Part shown: piece by piece, positions 13,417 to 13,604 of the stretch | Layout of the letters: each line of letters begins with the position of its first letter | Position numbering within the stretch: the stretch's first letter is position 1 | NCBI GenBank assembly: GCA_027076245.1 | Contig: JALTKC010000392.1 | Location: 1-13,604 of the forward strand | Reading direction: 5' to 3' | Length of the DNA: 13,604 nt | DNA from: Gammaproteobacteria bacterium | Lineage (GTDB): Bacteria; Pseudomonadota; Gammaproteobacteria; GRL18 | The notes under the pieces: generated by a model | The model's input: only the letters and a program-made list of their open reading frames with translations | Database searches by the model: none | Told to the model about the DNA's origin: nothing | Program-made: the position numbers and the translations under genes

Positions 13417-13604
13417 CATTTTAGTATGCTCATAAGCATTAAGCTCATGATACAGATTATCCAGCTGTTCACGGCTGGTGGCGGTAAAGGTGACGGTAAC
13501 CGCCAGGTATTTACCATTGCGGCTGGGTCGGGTTCTGACATTGGCCTGATCGACATCAGTCACATGTTTCTGGCAGATTGAAAGGACATAATCAGCATAA
13601 TTAT
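13408..13604 (-). CDS. ybeD: YbeD / DUF493 family protein, partial
   Basis: Reading from the window edge, about 65 codons remain and end at a TAA (13408-13410). The visible part has VLSICQKHVTDVD, RTRPSRNGKYLAVTVTFTATSREQLDNLYHEL and a C-terminal ending KMAL, matching the ACT-like alpha/beta fold of YbeD (E. coli 87 residues, ending RMVL). The N-terminal third is outside the window. In many gammaproteobacteria ybeD lies directly before lipB, as here, with a 3-nt gap. Its role is unsettled; a regulatory part in lipoate metabolism has been suggested from context. Confidence 0.88.
   Translation of the reverse strand, partial: NYADYVLSICQKHVTDVDQANVRTRPSRNGKYLAVTVTFTATSREQLDNLYHELNAYEHTKMAL

Noticed and set aside
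10408..13424. A shared 15-mer aaagcgccattttag at 10408-10422 (lptD promoter) and 13410-13424 (end of ybeD)
   Set aside because: A 15-base match is not very unlikely by chance in 13.6 kb of biased sequence, the flanks differ, and at ybeD no fitting -35 box lies upstream.
1..13604. Sigma-54 promoters (TGGCAC-N5-TTGCA) for the activator's targets
   Set aside because: The few TGGCAC occurrences seen by eye lie in coding sequence and lack the second element at the right spacing.

Overview
The window reads as a chromosomal, housekeeping-rich stretch of a gammaproteobacterium. The main evidence is the order lptD-surA-pdxA-rsmA, with apaG further downstream, which matches the block known from Escherichia coli. 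The ybeD-lipB pair and a two-parvulin SurA agree with this. I cannot name the genus. I see no transposase, phage gene, tRNA, rRNA or CRISPR array. Nearly everything is on the minus strand; the exceptions are a small membrane-peptide frame (4076-4312) and a sigma-54-type activator (11152-12138).

Layout, left to right. 28-660 (-) is a secreted Asn/Gly/Ser-rich protein of unknown role, with its own good promoter at 766-794. The only gene-free stretch over 300 bases (661-991) holds that promoter and, at 811-957, five hairpins packed end to end. Their G.U wobbles and GGA loops point to a plus-strand RNA; this is the most unusual feature here. Next come lptG (992-2056), a 60-residue membrane peptide ending in a tandem repeat (2107-2174), apaG (2466-2858), a ComFB-domain protein (2965-3258) and an HExxH protein (3353-3835). 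3836-4075 holds a 17-18 bp tandem repeat upstream of the small plus-strand frame, whose 3' end overlaps the 3' end of rsmA convergently.

4245-10361 (-) is the envelope and maintenance operon: lptD (LPS insertion at the outer membrane), surA (periplasmic chaperone that helps LptD fold), pdxA (vitamin B6 synthesis) and rsmA (16S rRNA dimethylation). It is tightly packed, with a 26-nt gap, then a 1-nt and a 4-nt overlap. A sigma-70-like promoter and a 9-bp palindrome lie directly upstream of lptD. With lptG, the window carries two parts of the LPS transport bridge (LptD, LptG); LptF, the usual neighbour of LptG, is absent here. guaD (guanine deaminase) precedes lptD in the same direction. Divergent from guaD is a bare AAA+ sigma-54 activator with a variant GAFTGA loop. 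The right edge is ybeD-lipB and a degenerate GNAT protein: lipoate attachment, with lipA not adjacent.

A recurring pattern is short direct duplication (12-21 bp period, 2-4 copies) at gene ends, seen at five places. Two of these add in-frame residues to protein N-termini, and two copy the sequence around a stop codon.
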